Assembly (NCBI GenBank): GCA_963965975.1 | Contig: OZ014421.1 | Span: forward strand, 749,001 to 813,000 | Source of the DNA: Xestospongia bergquistia | Lineage: Eukaryota; Porifera; Demospongiae; Haplosclerida; Petrosiidae | Direction of reading: 5' to 3' | DNA: 64,000 nucleotides | Shown here: piece by piece, positions 22,582 through 34,674 of the stretch | Position numbering within the stretch: the stretch's first letter is position 1 | How the letters are laid out: each line of letters starts with the position of its first letter | Program-made: the position numbers and the translations under genes | Notes under the pieces: generated by a model | Seen by the model: the letters and a program-made list of their open reading frames with translations, nothing else | What the model was told of the DNA's origin: nothing | Databases searched by the model: none

Positions 22582-22951
22582 TTGAACTGAGCATCAAATG
22601 AAATATTTTTATACTATATACTTAAAAAGTTGATATAAAAATACAATGACCCTATACAAATATACAATTGTAGTTATATGGTTACAGAATTGTCATTATA
22701 CTATATAAAATGAAACTGGTGATTAAACTCACACAGAAATGGCATCACAGAGAACAGTACTACAGCAAGCTACAATGATATATGACCTAGTTAATTAAAA
22801 TGATAACATTTAATTGTAACATATTTAACAAGTAAATAAACTTGATGTAATCATAAAACAAAATTATATTTTAAAGCAAAAGTAAAACTTTTCATGTTAT
22901 TAAAAGTTTCCAAAGTGAAATTGTCTCAATAGAACTTAAAATAATGATGAC

Positions 22952-23032
22952 TCATTGAAGTGAATATTCAACAGTAACGACAGACTCATTGACACTTAAA
23001 TTATCTAACACCTTCACATGAAAGCATGATAT
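22952..23032 (-). pseudogene. Unit 2: truncated tail exon 7
   Basis: Homologous to the first part of the intact tail exon at 28711-29367 (HVKVLDNLSVNESVVTVE). About 560 bp are deleted and the frame ends at TGA (22952-22954). The acceptor AG at 23033-23034 remains. Because exon 6 has lost its acceptor, exon 5 would join this exon in another frame and stop after six codons. Confidence 0.75.
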
Positions 23033-23476
23033 CTAATAAAGAGAGTAAGAGATTTGATGGTATATTCAAAGTATGGTTGAACACATGTTGCAGTGAGTTT
23101 ATATAGTTTAATAATAACATACCAGGACATCATGTTACTATCACAATTCACAACTAACCTTTCCATAATTTATCATAACATTATCAGTTTCAATAATTAT
23201 TATGTGGTATGTTACTTTAGTCAAAATATACACACTAATCAAATGGCTACAGTTCACATATCTACCATAGCTATAGTTACGGTATATGTAACCCAACAAA
23301 TGTCATTTCAAAGACTTTGTGTTATTAGACCACTTGACATAAACTGGATAGAGTATTGCAATTATGTTGCCTTGGTGATATCAGGTATATGAGAAATTAG
23401 ACTAATGAAGTCAAAAATTATTTTTAAAAGTTTAGAAAATGTAAACTCCTAATGACATAGACTAATATCTGCTCAC

Positions 23477-24478
23477 TTTTTTTTCAATCTGTGATTGATC
23501 AGACAGAAGACCAAAATAATAACAAACAAAGCTCCTATAATAATGCACATAATGAGACTGAACACTATCATTAATATGATATTCAATTGTGGATTAGAAC
23601 CTGTGTACGAGAAAGTAACTGGCATTACATCTATTATATCAAGAATAACTAACCAGTGAGAGTGGGAGTAGCAAATGTGACTGTATTAGATGTGGAAATT
23701 GCAATAGAACTAGTAGTAATCAATGTGATAGATGGTACAATATTAGTACTTGTGGTAAATAAAGCATCCACAGGAGAGGCTGTAAGTGATAAAGTATAGA
23801 GTAAATATAGATAATAAGAACTGTAATTGTTTTACCTGTAAAAGAACAGGCAGCAGTCATAATATTTGGATGATAGTCTGCATAGTTGTAATCTACCACA
23901 CAACCTGAAAAAACGCATGCCACATCTTCTGTAATAGGGAGGTCATCAATATATCGTGTATCATCATAATTCTCTTGAAAGCAAGCTATTATTTTGGGAT
24001 ACTCATCTTCTATATTAGAAAAGTTTTCTTTATTATCACGATTGTCATCATAGGAAGTTATTTTTTGAGGGTAATCAGCAAGCTATATAAAACAGACAAT
24101 TGACGGGAAAAACAAGAGATTTATATCTACTTATTCTATAAATATTATGAAGTATTATTAGGTAGAGTTTAACTAACCAATTTATTTGAAGAGGTATTAT
24201 AACAGTTATATTGAATAGAAACAAAAAGTATTCTGAATATACTCGAGGGATCTTCTTGCCATGAAACTTCAGCAAATGAGTTATTTATACAGTTAACATT
24301 AATAAGTAAGTATTGTCCAGGGCCTTTATTTGCTGTACCAAGAAAAATAGATATATTCCAATAACAAAGAAGCTGAATTTATTATAAAACACTTACCTTG
24401 TCCACATGGACAGTTAGTTCCAGTGGTTACTGTGACAAGAAGAGAAAAAACAAGTAGGAACTCTGTTAACATCATCAT
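23477..24478 (-). CDS. Unit 2: small type I membrane protein with shortened tail
   Basis: Five exons with GT-AG borders and consistent phases: 24397-24478, 24178-24332, 23836-24082, 23654-23779, 23477-23600. Exon 1 gives a signal peptide (MMMLTEFLLVFSLL...) ending near NCPCGQ. Exons 2-3 give a 130-residue Cys-containing ectodomain (AEVSWQEDPS, ACVFSGCVVDYNYADYH) that matches no family I know. Exon 4 is a Ser/Thr-rich stalk. Exon 5 is a single TM helix ending in basic residues. In unit 4, exons 6 and 7 add a long tail; here exon 6 has no acceptor and the tail exon is deleted, so the protein would stop soon after the helix (about 245-250 aa). It may still be made as a tail-less receptor or be a recent pseudogene. 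Function unknown. Confidence 0.6.
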
Positions 24479-25038
24479 CCTTCAAACACTATTGCTAACA
24501 GAATATTATATCACATTATGTAAAGAACTCTGCTAACATCACATTCCATATATTTTTAATTAATAGAGCAGCCATTCTTGACAATCATATCACGTTGCTC
24601 TAACAATAACAATGTAAGGTTTTACACAAAATAATTAACTTCAAAGATTTCAATTTTTACTATAGCATTGTAAGCAGATACGTGGCTACTTTGTAATTGG
24701 ATTAAATTGTAGCCCACAATCATAAAATGTTTGTCTATTGTAATATATATACATATATATATAACTGATACTGGTAATAATTAAATCATTTTTCATATCA
24801 TTGATGGTAATATGTCTGGTAATGAAACTTTCAGTACCTTTTATAGCATTTCCTTTGAGCTGTTTGACCACCTTCATGGCATCCTGGCAACCAATATTAC
24901 ATTGTTGTAACCATAACAATGTAAGGTTTTGCCAAAAATTGTAACTTCAAAGATTTCAATTTTTACTAAAATTATAACTCAACCAATCTACTTTTTCTTG
25001 ATTCTTTTCTTTGTTATTTTGTATGCATTTCAAATGTG

Positions 25039-25344
25039 TGAAACTTTCAGAACCCTTTATGGCATTTCCTTTGACCTGTCTGACCACCTTCATATAACTT
25101 GTTCTATATTTAACACTACTTTTGTCTACATACCAGAAGGTCAATATATTCATCAGTATTGTCAGTGTTATCTTAAAGATCCACATGGTATAAGTATTGA
25201 TTCAGCTGAAAATTATAAAGATTTAGTGGGGCAATTTTATTTACTCAATTGGGAGGAATCAATTGTCTAATTGGAATAGTAATTGTTTCCAATGGATCAG
25301 TGTGGGTAGCTGATACACACAACAATAGACTAATAAAGTACTGA
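25039..25344 (+). pseudogene. Unit 2: NHL-propeller fragment
   Basis: Same fragment as in unit 1, with the same internal deletion and shift, ending at TGA 25342-25344. The shared lesions show that decay preceded duplication of the unit. Confidence 0.8.
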
Positions 25345-25715
25345 TTGAACTGAGCATCAAATGAAATATTTTTATACTATATACTTAAAAAGTTGATATA
25401 AAAATACAATGACCCTATACAAATATACAATTGTAGTTATATGGTTACAGAATTATCATTATACCATATAAAATGAAACTGGTAATTAAACTCACACAGA
25501 AATGGCATCACAGAGAACAGTACTACAGTAAGCTACAATGATATATGACCTAGCTAATTAAAATGATAACATTTTATTGTAACATATTTAACAAGTAAAT
25601 AAACTTGATGTAATCATAAAACAAAATTATATTTTAAAGCAAAAGTAACAACTTTTCATGTTATTAAAAGTTTCCAAAGTGAAATTGTCTCAATAGAACT
25701 TAAAATAATGATGAC

Positions 25716-25796
25716 TCATTGAAGTGAATATTCAACAGTAACGACAGACTCATTGACACTTAAATTATCTAACACCTTCACATGAAAGCATGATAT
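25716..25796 (-). pseudogene. Unit 3: truncated tail exon 7
   Basis: Same deletion and same stop (25716-25718) as the unit 2 copy, so the tail was lost before units 2 and 3 separated. Confidence 0.75.
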
Positions 25797-26240
25797 CTAA
25801 TAAAGAGAGTAAGAGATTTGATGGTATATTCAAAGTATGGTTGAACACATGTTGCAGTGAGTTTATATAGTTTAATAATAACATACCAGAACATCATGTT
25901 ACTATCACAATTCACAACTAACCTTTCCATAATTTATCATAACATTATCAGTTTCAATAATTATTATGTGGTATGTTACTTTAGTCAAAATATACACACT
26001 AATCAAATGGCTACAATTCACATATCTACCATAGTTATAGTTACGGTATATGTAACCCAACAAATGTCATTTCAAAGACTTTGTGTTATTAGACCACTTA
26101 ACATAAACTGGGTAGAGTATCGCAATTATGTTGCCTTGGTGATATCAGGTATATGAGAAATTAGACTAATGAAGTCAAAAATTATTTTTAAAAGTTTAGA
26201 AAATGTAAACTCCTAATGACATAGACTAATATCTGCTCAC

Positions 26241-27243
26241 TTTTTTTTCAATCTGTGATTGATCAGACAGAAGACCAAAATAATAACAAACAAAGCTCCT
26301 ATAATAATGCACATAATGAGACTGAACACTATCATTAATATTGTATTCAATTGTGAATTAGAACCTGTGTACGAGAAAGTAACTGGCATTACATCTATTA
26401 TATCAAGAATGACTAACCAGTGAGAGTGGGAGTAGCAAATGTGACTGTATTAGATGTGGAAATTGCAATAGAACTAGTAGTAATCAATGTGATAGATGGT
26501 ACAATATTAGTACTTGTGGTAAATAAAGCATCCACAGGAGAGGCTGTAAGTGATAAAGTATAGAGTAAATATAGATAATAAGAACTGTAATTGTTTTACC
26601 TGTAAAAGAACAGGCGGCAGTCATAATATTTGGATGATAGTCTGCATAGTTGTAATCTACCACACAACCTGAAAAAACGCACGCCACATCTTCTGTAATA
26701 GGGAGGTCATCAATATATCGTGTATCATCATAATTCTCTTGAAAGCAAGCTATTATTTTAGGATACTCATCTTCTATATTAGAAAGGTTTTCTTTATTAT
26801 CACGATTGTCATCATAGGAAGTTATTTTTTGAGGGTAATCAGAAAGCTATATAAAACAGACAATTGACCAGAAAAAACAAGAGATTTATATCTACTTATT
26901 CTATAAATATTATGAAGTATTATTAGGTAGAGTTTAACTAACTAATTTATTTGAAGAGGTATTATAACAGTTATATTGAATAGAAACAAAAAGTACTCTG
27001 AATATACTCGAGGGATCTTCTTGCCATGAAACTTCAGCAAATGAGTTATTTATACAGTTAACATTAATAAGTAAGTATTGTCCAGGGCCTTTATTTGCTG
27101 TACCAAGAAAAATAGATATATTCCAATAACAAAGAAGCTGAATTTATTATAAAACACTTACCTTGTCCACATGGACAGTTAGTTCCAGTGGTTACTGTGA
27201 CAAGAAGAGAAAAAACAAGTAGGAACTCTGTTAACATCATCAT
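26241..27243 (-). CDS. Unit 3: small type I membrane protein with shortened tail
   Basis: Five exons in register with unit 2: 27162-27243, 26943-27097, 26600-26846, 26418-26543, 26241-26364. All phases fit and no stop interrupts the signal peptide, ectodomain, Ser/Thr stalk and TM helix. The few differences from unit 2 are mostly substitutions (for example LSDYPQK instead of LADYPQK at the start of exon 3). As in unit 2, exon 6 lacks its 5' part and acceptor and the tail exon is cut down, so the expected product ends within a few residues of the helix. Near-identity to unit 2 indicates recent duplication or gene conversion. Confidence 0.6.
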
Positions 27244-27982
27244 CGTTCAAATACTATTGCTAACAGAATATTATATCACATTATGTAAAGAACTCTGCTA
27301 ACATCACATTCCATATATTTTTAATTAATAGAGCAGCCATTCTTGACAGTCATATCACGTTGCTGTAACAATAACAATGTAAGGTTTTAACCCAAAATAG
27401 TAACTTCAAAGATTTCAATATTTACTAAAATTATAACTAAACCAAACTACTTTTTCTTGATTCTTTTCTTTGTTATTTTGTATGCATTTAAAATGTGTGA
27501 AGCTAATGTATTAGTAAAAACGATCATCAGGAAACTACATTGCCTTATATAGTCATGTAACATTTGTCACTAAAAACATGTAATAAAGTATAGCATTGTA
27601 AGAAGATATGTGACTACTTTGTAATTGGATTAAATATCCTTGTAAGGTATTGTCTATATAGACCACAACCATAAAATAGTTGTCTATTTTAATTTAATAT
27701 ATATATAACTGATACTGGTAATAATTAAATCTTTTTTCATATCATTGATGGTATATGTCTGGTAATGAAACTTTCAGATCTCCTTATAGCATTTCCTTTG
27801 AGCTGTTTGACCACCTTCATGCCATTCCTGGCAACCAATATTACATTGTTGTAACCACAACAATGTAAGGTTTTGCCAAAAATTGTAACTTCAAAGATTT
27901 CAATGTTTACTAAAATTACAACTAAACCAAACTACTTTTTCTTGATTCTTTTCTTTGTTATTTTGTATGCATTTCAAATGTG

Positions 27983-28316
27983 TGAAACTTTCAGAACCCC
28001 TTATGGCATTTCCTTTGACCTGTCTGACCACCTTCATATAACTTGTTCTATATCTAACACTATTTTTGTCTACATACCAGAAGGTCAATACATTCATCAA
28101 TATTGTCAGTGTTATCTTAAAGATCCACATGGTATAAGTATTGATTCAGCTGAAAATCGTACAGAATAGTGGAAATTCTTTTTCTATTTTCTATCCACAT
28201 GACAATTTTATTTACTCAATAGAAGGAATCAATTGTCTAATGGAAACAGTAAATTGTTTTCATTGAATCAGTGTGGGTAGCTGATACACGCAAACAATAG
28301 ACTAATTAAGTATTGA
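27983..28316 (+). pseudogene. Unit 3: NHL-propeller fragment
   Basis: Same relic as in units 1 and 2, here with additional differences after SIDSAEN and ending near TGA 28314-28316. Confidence 0.75.
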
Positions 28317-28710
28317 ACTGAGCATCAAATGAAATATTTTTATACTATATACTTAAAAAGTTGATATAAAAATACAATGATTCTGTACAAATATACAATT
28401 GTACATATATGCATACAATGATTCTGTACACAAATGGTTTCAAGATTATCATAATACTTATATAAAATGAAACTAGTGATTAAACTCACACAGAAATGGC
28501 ATCACAGAGAACAGTACTACAGCAAGCTACAATGATATATGACCTAGCTAATTAAAACTAATAACATTTAATTTTAACATATTTAACTAAAACAAATAAA
28601 TAAACATGATTTAATCATAAAACAAAATTATTTTTAAGCAAAAGTAACAACTTTTCATGTTATTAAAAGTTTCTAAAGTGAAATTCTCTCAATAAAACTT
28701 AAAATGATGA

Positions 28711-30786
28711 TTAAGCAGTAACAATGATGTCATCATTGGGTTCAATGTAGTTATCATCTTCTACAGCAATCGTTGACACTTTAGTGCTTAGAGAATGAAT
28801 ATAGCCATTGTCATCTGAAGTACACTCCTTAGAAGATATAGAGATAGTTTGAGGAGTATTGTGAACATCATGATCACTGAAGTCCTCTATATCAATTTGT
28901 AATACTTTTTTGAATGAATAATCAAGGTCATATTCTTCTTTTGCAATATAGTCTGTATCAATCTTAGAAGTACCATTGGGATCAGCTATACATCCAATAT
29001 CATTAACTAATGAAGTATGAGGAAATTGACTTATCACTGGGATGACTTCTACATGATAGCTATCAGCAATTATACAAGAACTGAATTTTTGAGAGGATGC
29101 ACATGATTCATTGCTATCTTCATTTGACACAATGCTAATATTGTCATTTGTTTTTAACTGTTTCATTTCATTATCATACGTAGGTAACAATATTGCTGAT
29201 TCCAGTTGATTAAGAGCATTGTCTATAATTGTATCATCTTTTACTGACAATGAATTTTGTCTTTGATTAATTGTAGTACATGGTATTCTTTCAAGTAAAT
29301 GTTCAACAGTGACGACAGACTCATTGACACTTAAACTATCTAACACCTTCACATGAAAGTATGGCATCTAATAAAGAGAGTAAGAGATTTGATGGTATAT
29401 TCAAAGTATGGTTGAACACATGTTGCAATGAGTTTATATAGTTTAATAATAACATACCAGGACATCAAGTTACTATCACAATTCACAACTAACCTTTCCA
29501 TAATTTATCATAACATTATCAGTTTTATGTATCCTGTAATGTAAATAACAAAGGAACATTAATAATTATTATGTGGTATGTTACTTTAGTCAAAAATATA
29601 TACATTAATCAAATGGCTACAGTTCACATATCTAGCATAGTGGTGGTACATGTGGCCCAACAAATGTCATTTCAATGACTTTGTGTTATTAGACCACTTG
29701 ACATAAACTGGATAGAGTATTGCAATTATGTTGCCTTAGTGATATCAGGTATATGAGAAATTAGACTAATGAAGTCAAAAATTATTTTTAAAAGTTTAGA
29801 AAATGTAAACTCCTAATGACATAGACTAATATCTGCTCACTTTTTTCTCAATCTGTGATTGATCAGACAGAAGACCAAAATAATAACAAACAAAGCTCCT
29901 ATAATAATGCACATAATGAGACTGAACACTATCATTAATATGGTATTCAATTGTGAATTAGAACCTGTTTATGAGAAAGTAACATTACATCTATTATATC
30001 AAGAATGACTAACCAGTGGGAGTGGGAGTAGCAAATATGACTGCATTAGATGTGGAAATTGCAATAGAACTAGTGGGAGTGCATGTTAAAGTATACAGTG
30101 TAGATGTAAGTATAGGTAATAAGAACTGTTGTTTCACCTGTAAAAGAACAGGCAGCAGTTATTATATTTGGATGATAGTCTGCATAATTGTAATCTACCA
30201 CACAACCTGAACAAATGCATGCTACATCTTCTGTAATAAGGAGGTCATCAATATATCACGTATTATCATAAATCTCTTCAAAGCAAGCTATTACTTTAGG
30301 GTACCTATCTTCTATAATAGGAAGGTGTTGTTTTTCTGTATTATCACGATTGTCATCATAGTAAGTTATTTTTTGGGGGTAATCAGAAAGCTATATAAAA
30401 CAGACAATTGACGGGAAAAAACAAGAGATTTATATCTACTTATTCTATAAATATTATGAAGTATTATTAGGTAGAGTTTAACTAACTAATTTATTTGAAG
30501 AGGTATTATAACAGTTATATTGAATAGAAACAAAAAGTACTCTGAATATACTCGAGGGATCTTCTTGCCATGAAACTTCAGCAAATGAGTTATTTATACA
30601 GTTAACATTAATAAGTAAGTATTGCCCAGGACCTTTATTTGCTGTACCAAGAAAGATATATATTTTCTAATAACAAAAAACTGAATTTATTATAAAACAC
30701 TTACCTTGTCCACATGGACAGTTAGTTCCAGTGGTTACTGTGACAAGAAGAGAAAAAACAAGTAGGAACTCTGTTAACATCATCAT
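28711..30786 (-). pseudogene. Unit 4: small type I membrane protein gene, full tail but broken ectodomain
   Basis: Exons: 30705-30786 (signal peptide), 30487-30641, 30138-30390, remnant 30014 to about 30080, 29841-29964 (TM helix), 29494-29533, 28711-29367 (tail). The 40-nt exon 6 has correct borders and phases and links the TM exon to the 218-codon tail exon, so this unit shows the ancestral layout. Exon 3 has an in-frame TGA at 30256-30258 (CGA in units 2 and 3), and exon 4 has lost its acceptor and half its length. The tail is acidic, with Tyr in YDLDY, GYIHSL and NYIEP, possible phosphotyrosine docking sites. The tail exon itself is fully open, so decay is probably recent. Confidence 0.75.
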
Positions 30787-31170
30787 CTTTTAAACACTAT
30801 TGCTAACAGCAGTAATTTGCATGGTATCACAAAATAATGAACTCACATTCTACTACTAACTACATGCATTGTGATATCATTTTATATCTTGAATGGCTGC
30901 ACCCTGGATAACAATTACAAATCATGCCATAGTGGCTATCAAGACAGCTGTTCCCTAAAATAACAATTACAAACTTCTGCCAAATATTGTAATTTCAAAA
31001 GGTTTCTATTATTTATACTGAAAATATAACTAAATAAAACTACTTTGCCTGATTCTTTTCTTTGTTATATTGTACATTAAAAATGTGTGTAGCTAAAGTA
31101 TTAGTAACATAATCAAGAGATTATCAATTAATCTCTGAGTGTACAGATAACACCCACTCATTATAGTTCA

Positions 31171-31276
31171 TAATAACATGTAGAAAGGAATCAATTGTCC
31201 AATAGGAATAGCAATTGTTTCCAATGTGCCAGTGTGGGTAGCTGATACACACAACAATCGACTACTTAAGTACTGA
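31171..31276 (+). pseudogene. Unit 4: last NHL blade fragment
   Basis: Only the final part is left, reading GIAIVSN, VWVADTHNNRLLKY and stop at 31274-31276, matching the end of the NHL genes downstream. Confidence 0.7.
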
Positions 31277-31492
31277 TTGAACCGAGCATCAAATAAAATA
31301 TTTTTGGATACCATACAATTAAAATTTTGATATAAAAATACAATGACTCTGTACACATATACAATTGAACACATTATAGTTACAGAATTAGCATAATGCT
31401 ATAAAATTAAACTGTTGATTAGACTCAAGCGGAAATGAGAACAGTACTGTTTCTAAATACAGAGCAAATTACAATGAATATATGACCTAAGT

Positions 31493-32335
31493 AATTAAAT
31501 TATAATGTCCTAAACCACTTAAATATAATGTCCTTATAATAAAAAATATATATTAATATCCATCATTAATTATATAATAAATTTTGTAACAATAAACACT
31601 ATTATAATAAAAAATAATATTACAAAACCTTACGAATACCAGAGTAATTCATATAGATTGGCATATAACTGATGTTTTACTACAGAATCAATCAGAGGTA
31701 GACACAATTACAATAACTTTATAATTAGTGGTCATATTAGAAGAAAATCTTCAAAGCCTATCAACCAGATGATAAGAAGTCTACTAGTATCAAAGTTACT
31801 AGTAGACAGTAGTCTACAAGTAACTTTCAATTGATAATTTCATAAGAATTCTAGTAATCACAAATAGTTATGGGAGGGGCTAACTACACAATACTGATAA
31901 TGACGTTTGTTGCCGTGGTAACTAATGTATCATTCATTTTATCGAGGGTAAATGTTAACTGGTAATTACTGATCATGTCACCTTTATTTTTAAAAATAAT
32001 TAAATATAATGTCCTTACAATAAACAATATTATTATAAATATATTAATAATAACAATATATTATAAATAAACAATCATTAATTTTATGATAAACTTTGTA
32101 ACAATTGACAATATTATAATAATAAAGTAAAATAATATTAAATATATATATATTTTAAAACCTTATGAATACCATATTAATTCATATAGTTTGGCATATT
32201 ACTGATGTATTACTACAGAATTTATCAGAAGTAGACAGGGTTACTATATCTTTATGATCAGTGGTCATGTTAAAAAAAATTCAAAACACATCTATTAGTA
32301 GTTGTGATAATTTCATAACAATTCTAGTAACCACA
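31493..32335. repeat. Diverged direct repeat, two copies of about 350-400 bp
   Basis: Positions 31493-31890 and 31995-32335 share a series of blocks (TAAATATAATGTCCTTA, ATTCATATAG, TTGGCATAT, GTGGTCAT). A short block, ATGGGAGGGGCTAAC, occurs at about 31870 and again at 32549. No coding capacity. Confidence 0.65.
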
Positions 32336-32637
32336 AATTATGTTATTGTAATTACGACATCATTTCTGTAGTCTAATTTTGTAACTATATATTTAGCTAT
32401 ATAATGAATGGTGTTTGTCCTTGTAAGTCCACAATAAATAGTGTTAGTCATTCACTATATATCATTCACTTATTGTTATATTTATTAAGAGGTACATTGG
32501 TAGCACTACCAGTAGTAGAGATTAAACTCAATAGTGTCATCAGAAGTTATGGGAGGGGCTAACGACCTACATCTTAAAATGAACTAAATAGACTAAATAA
32601 TATTTAGCTTATGTTGGTATTAACTACATTATCACAA

Positions 32638-32950
32638 TGTTTTCAATATTCATTTTATTTCACCAAACAAAAATGTATTAACGTCAAACATTTCAATAGT
32701 CAGAGCGACTATCTTAGTCAGTGGCTTAAATAATAAAAGTAAAAGTAAAAGCTTCTATTTATACTACACGCTAAGGTACAAAGTTCAACAATACAATAAA
32801 CAATCTTCATTCCTGCACATGTAGTATAAATAGAAGCTTTTACTTTTACTTTTATTATTTAAGCCACTGACTAAGATAGTTGCTCTGACTATTGAAATGT
32901 TTGGCGTTAATACATTTTTGTTTGGTGAAATAAAATGAATATTGAAAACA
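32638..32950. repeat. 313-bp foldback inverted repeat
   Basis: Two arms of about 120 bp, nearly perfect inverted copies (ends TGTTTTCAATATTC and its complement), separated by a spacer of about 70 bp at about 32760-32825. It could be a foldback transposon or an inverted duplication. A clear target duplication is not visible. Confidence 0.8.
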
Positions 32951-33206
32951 CTAATCTACCCAAACACCCAGGTCCTTTTCTCATCATACACAATATTATC
33001 AGCCAGGCAAAGTTAACAACACTTCATTATATCTTCTATGAACTCTCAATTCATTATTGAAGCATCAAAAAAGAACGTTAGGAAGATTAGGTTCAATAAT
33101 AAAGGCGGTTCCTTTTACAGTTCTAAATGGAATCATGACGCTAATAATAATTATCACTTCCTAAACTATTCCCACGCATTTTATTAACGTATTCATTGTG
33201 GCAGTT

Positions 33207-34116
33207 ATGATGTTCTCCTCCCACTCCACTGGTCAACAGCAGTTTTCATCCCTTGAGCTCTGTAAGTCACTCAATAGTATTTATTTATAGAACTTACTAA
33301 TGTTTTGTAGTTGATTCTATGGATTACACTTCTATTAACAAGCCTGTGCAGACTATTACTGGAATAAAGAGTCCACAGTTTATAACATTTTCTGATAATG
33401 GAGACATGTTTGTCAGTAGTGATAACAGTATATATGTATACGACAGCAATGGAAGACAGAAGACTACCTATGGTTTGTATGGATCAAAATCTCTACAGTT
33501 CATTGGTGCCACTGGAATAGCTATCAATGAAGATGTATTGTATGTGGCAGAGTATTATGGAAGGAGAATTCATAAGTTAACTTTAGAAGGAGAATTTATA
33601 GGCACTTTTTCTTGTTGTTTGACTCATAAGGGGCAATTTGCACTTCCCTGGGATATGTGTATTGGACGTGATCATAAAATATATGTTGCTGATCGTGGTT
33701 ATAATTGTGTCCAAGTATTTCATAATAATGGGAGTATATCACATAATATTGAAGGAAATATATCGAATGATGGAGAATTTAGATCTCCAGGTGGACTCTC
33801 GTTTGATCCCTCAGGTCACCTTCATGTGACATGTTCCAGTTCTAACATAGTTGCCGTCTTCACTCAAGATGGTCAATATATCCGTCAGTACGGTCAGTCT
33901 TATCTCAATGGACCACGTGGTATAAGCATTGATTCAGCTGGTAATTCACTTGTTGTGAACTATGATACTTGCTCTCTTGTTATTTTTGATCCACATGGTA
34001 ATTATATCCACTCTATAGAAGGATTCAATGGTCCTACAGGAGTAGCAGTGGCTTCCAATGGATCAGTGTGGGTAGCTGATCAATATAATCACAGATTAGT
34101 TAAATTTTGTCAGTAA
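33207..34116 (+). CDS. NHL-only protein, short paralogue of the TRIM-NHL genes
   Basis: Two exons: 33207-33261 and 33311-34116 (donor GTAAGT, acceptor TTTTGTAG), giving about 286 aa. The first exon encodes MMFSSHSTGQQQ, resembling the small first exon of the TRIM-NHL gene at 46802. The second encodes a six-bladed NHL beta-propeller (VYDSNGRQKTT, YVADRGYNCVQVF, GSVWVADQYNH) but no RING, B-box, coiled coil or filamin domain. In TRIM-NHL proteins the propeller binds RNA or protein partners; without the RING this protein could act as an adaptor or competitor. The array upstream carries decayed copies of this propeller. The start at 33207 is inferred from the first-exon match. Confidence 0.7.
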
Positions 34117-34580
34117 ATGTTAATAATATTTAATACATAAATGTAGTTTTTTTATAATTACACACTTTCCTTTTTTTATTTATTTGTGTCGTCATATGTT
34201 ATTGTTTATGCAAAATAGAAACTGCCATATTAAAATTTAATAAAGAATTCAATTATAAATTATTAATGCCAGTTTACTATTATATATAGTTGTAATGTTC
34301 ACAGAATGAGATTAAAACTGTAATTAGAATTACTGGTATCAAATTATTTTATAAATATAAGCTAATTATGTATTATATCTATTATCAATTTTGTTAAGCA
34401 CTTCAAATGTTGTTGGATGTAGTGAGTGCTTCAATATTACCTGAGCAGTTTTATGATATGCTCAGATATCAAGATAAGATCACATGATCAATGATATAGT
34501 ATACTACAATGGAATGTACCTTATATGGGTATAGTTATGATAGGTACAGAACTTAATTACTAAGCTATGTAACCAATCCT
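34117..34580. other. Intergenic region, upstream of the first TRIM-NHL gene
   Basis: No gene seen. Alignable with about 37620-38027, upstream of the second TRIM-NHL gene, so it belongs to the duplicated unit. Confidence 0.5.
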
Positions 34581-34610
34581 ATGATGTCATTGTCATAATT
34601 GATCTGAGAT
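34581..34610 (+). promoter_or_regulatory. Conserved upstream motif, copy 4
   Basis: ATGATGTCATTGTCATAA followed by TGATCTGA, starting about 95 bp before the ATG at 34675. It shares its core with 38028, 5781, 13651 and 18501. The short distance and orientation suggest a promoter element of the TRIM-NHL genes. Confidence 0.55.
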
Positions 34611-34674
34611 CATTCTTACTTTCTGTCTACTGATTGCATGGTCTTGATTGTTTCCAAGAAATATCAATTCAATA

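Larger units (their letters stand above)
19445..31500. repeat. Tandem array of four units of about 2.8-3.2 kb
   Basis: A leader recognisable by GAGAACAGTACT appears near 19505, 22750, 25515, 28505 and, as a partial fifth unit, 31440. Each full unit holds the same minus-strand exons of a small membrane-protein gene and ends with a plus-strand NHL fragment. Units 2 and 3 are about 2,764 bp apart and almost identical. Unit 1 is longer because of a 425-bp MITE. Unit 4 differs by keeping the complete tail exon. Confidence 0.85.

Noticed and set aside
23093..26156. 99-codon plus-strand frames repeated in array units
   Set aside because: They lie between exons 5 and 7 of the minus-strand gene, start without a supported ATG context and have no family match.
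22194..28130. 76-codon minus-strand frames repeated in three array units
   Set aside because: They are the reverse strand of the NHL relic; their conservation reflects unit duplication.
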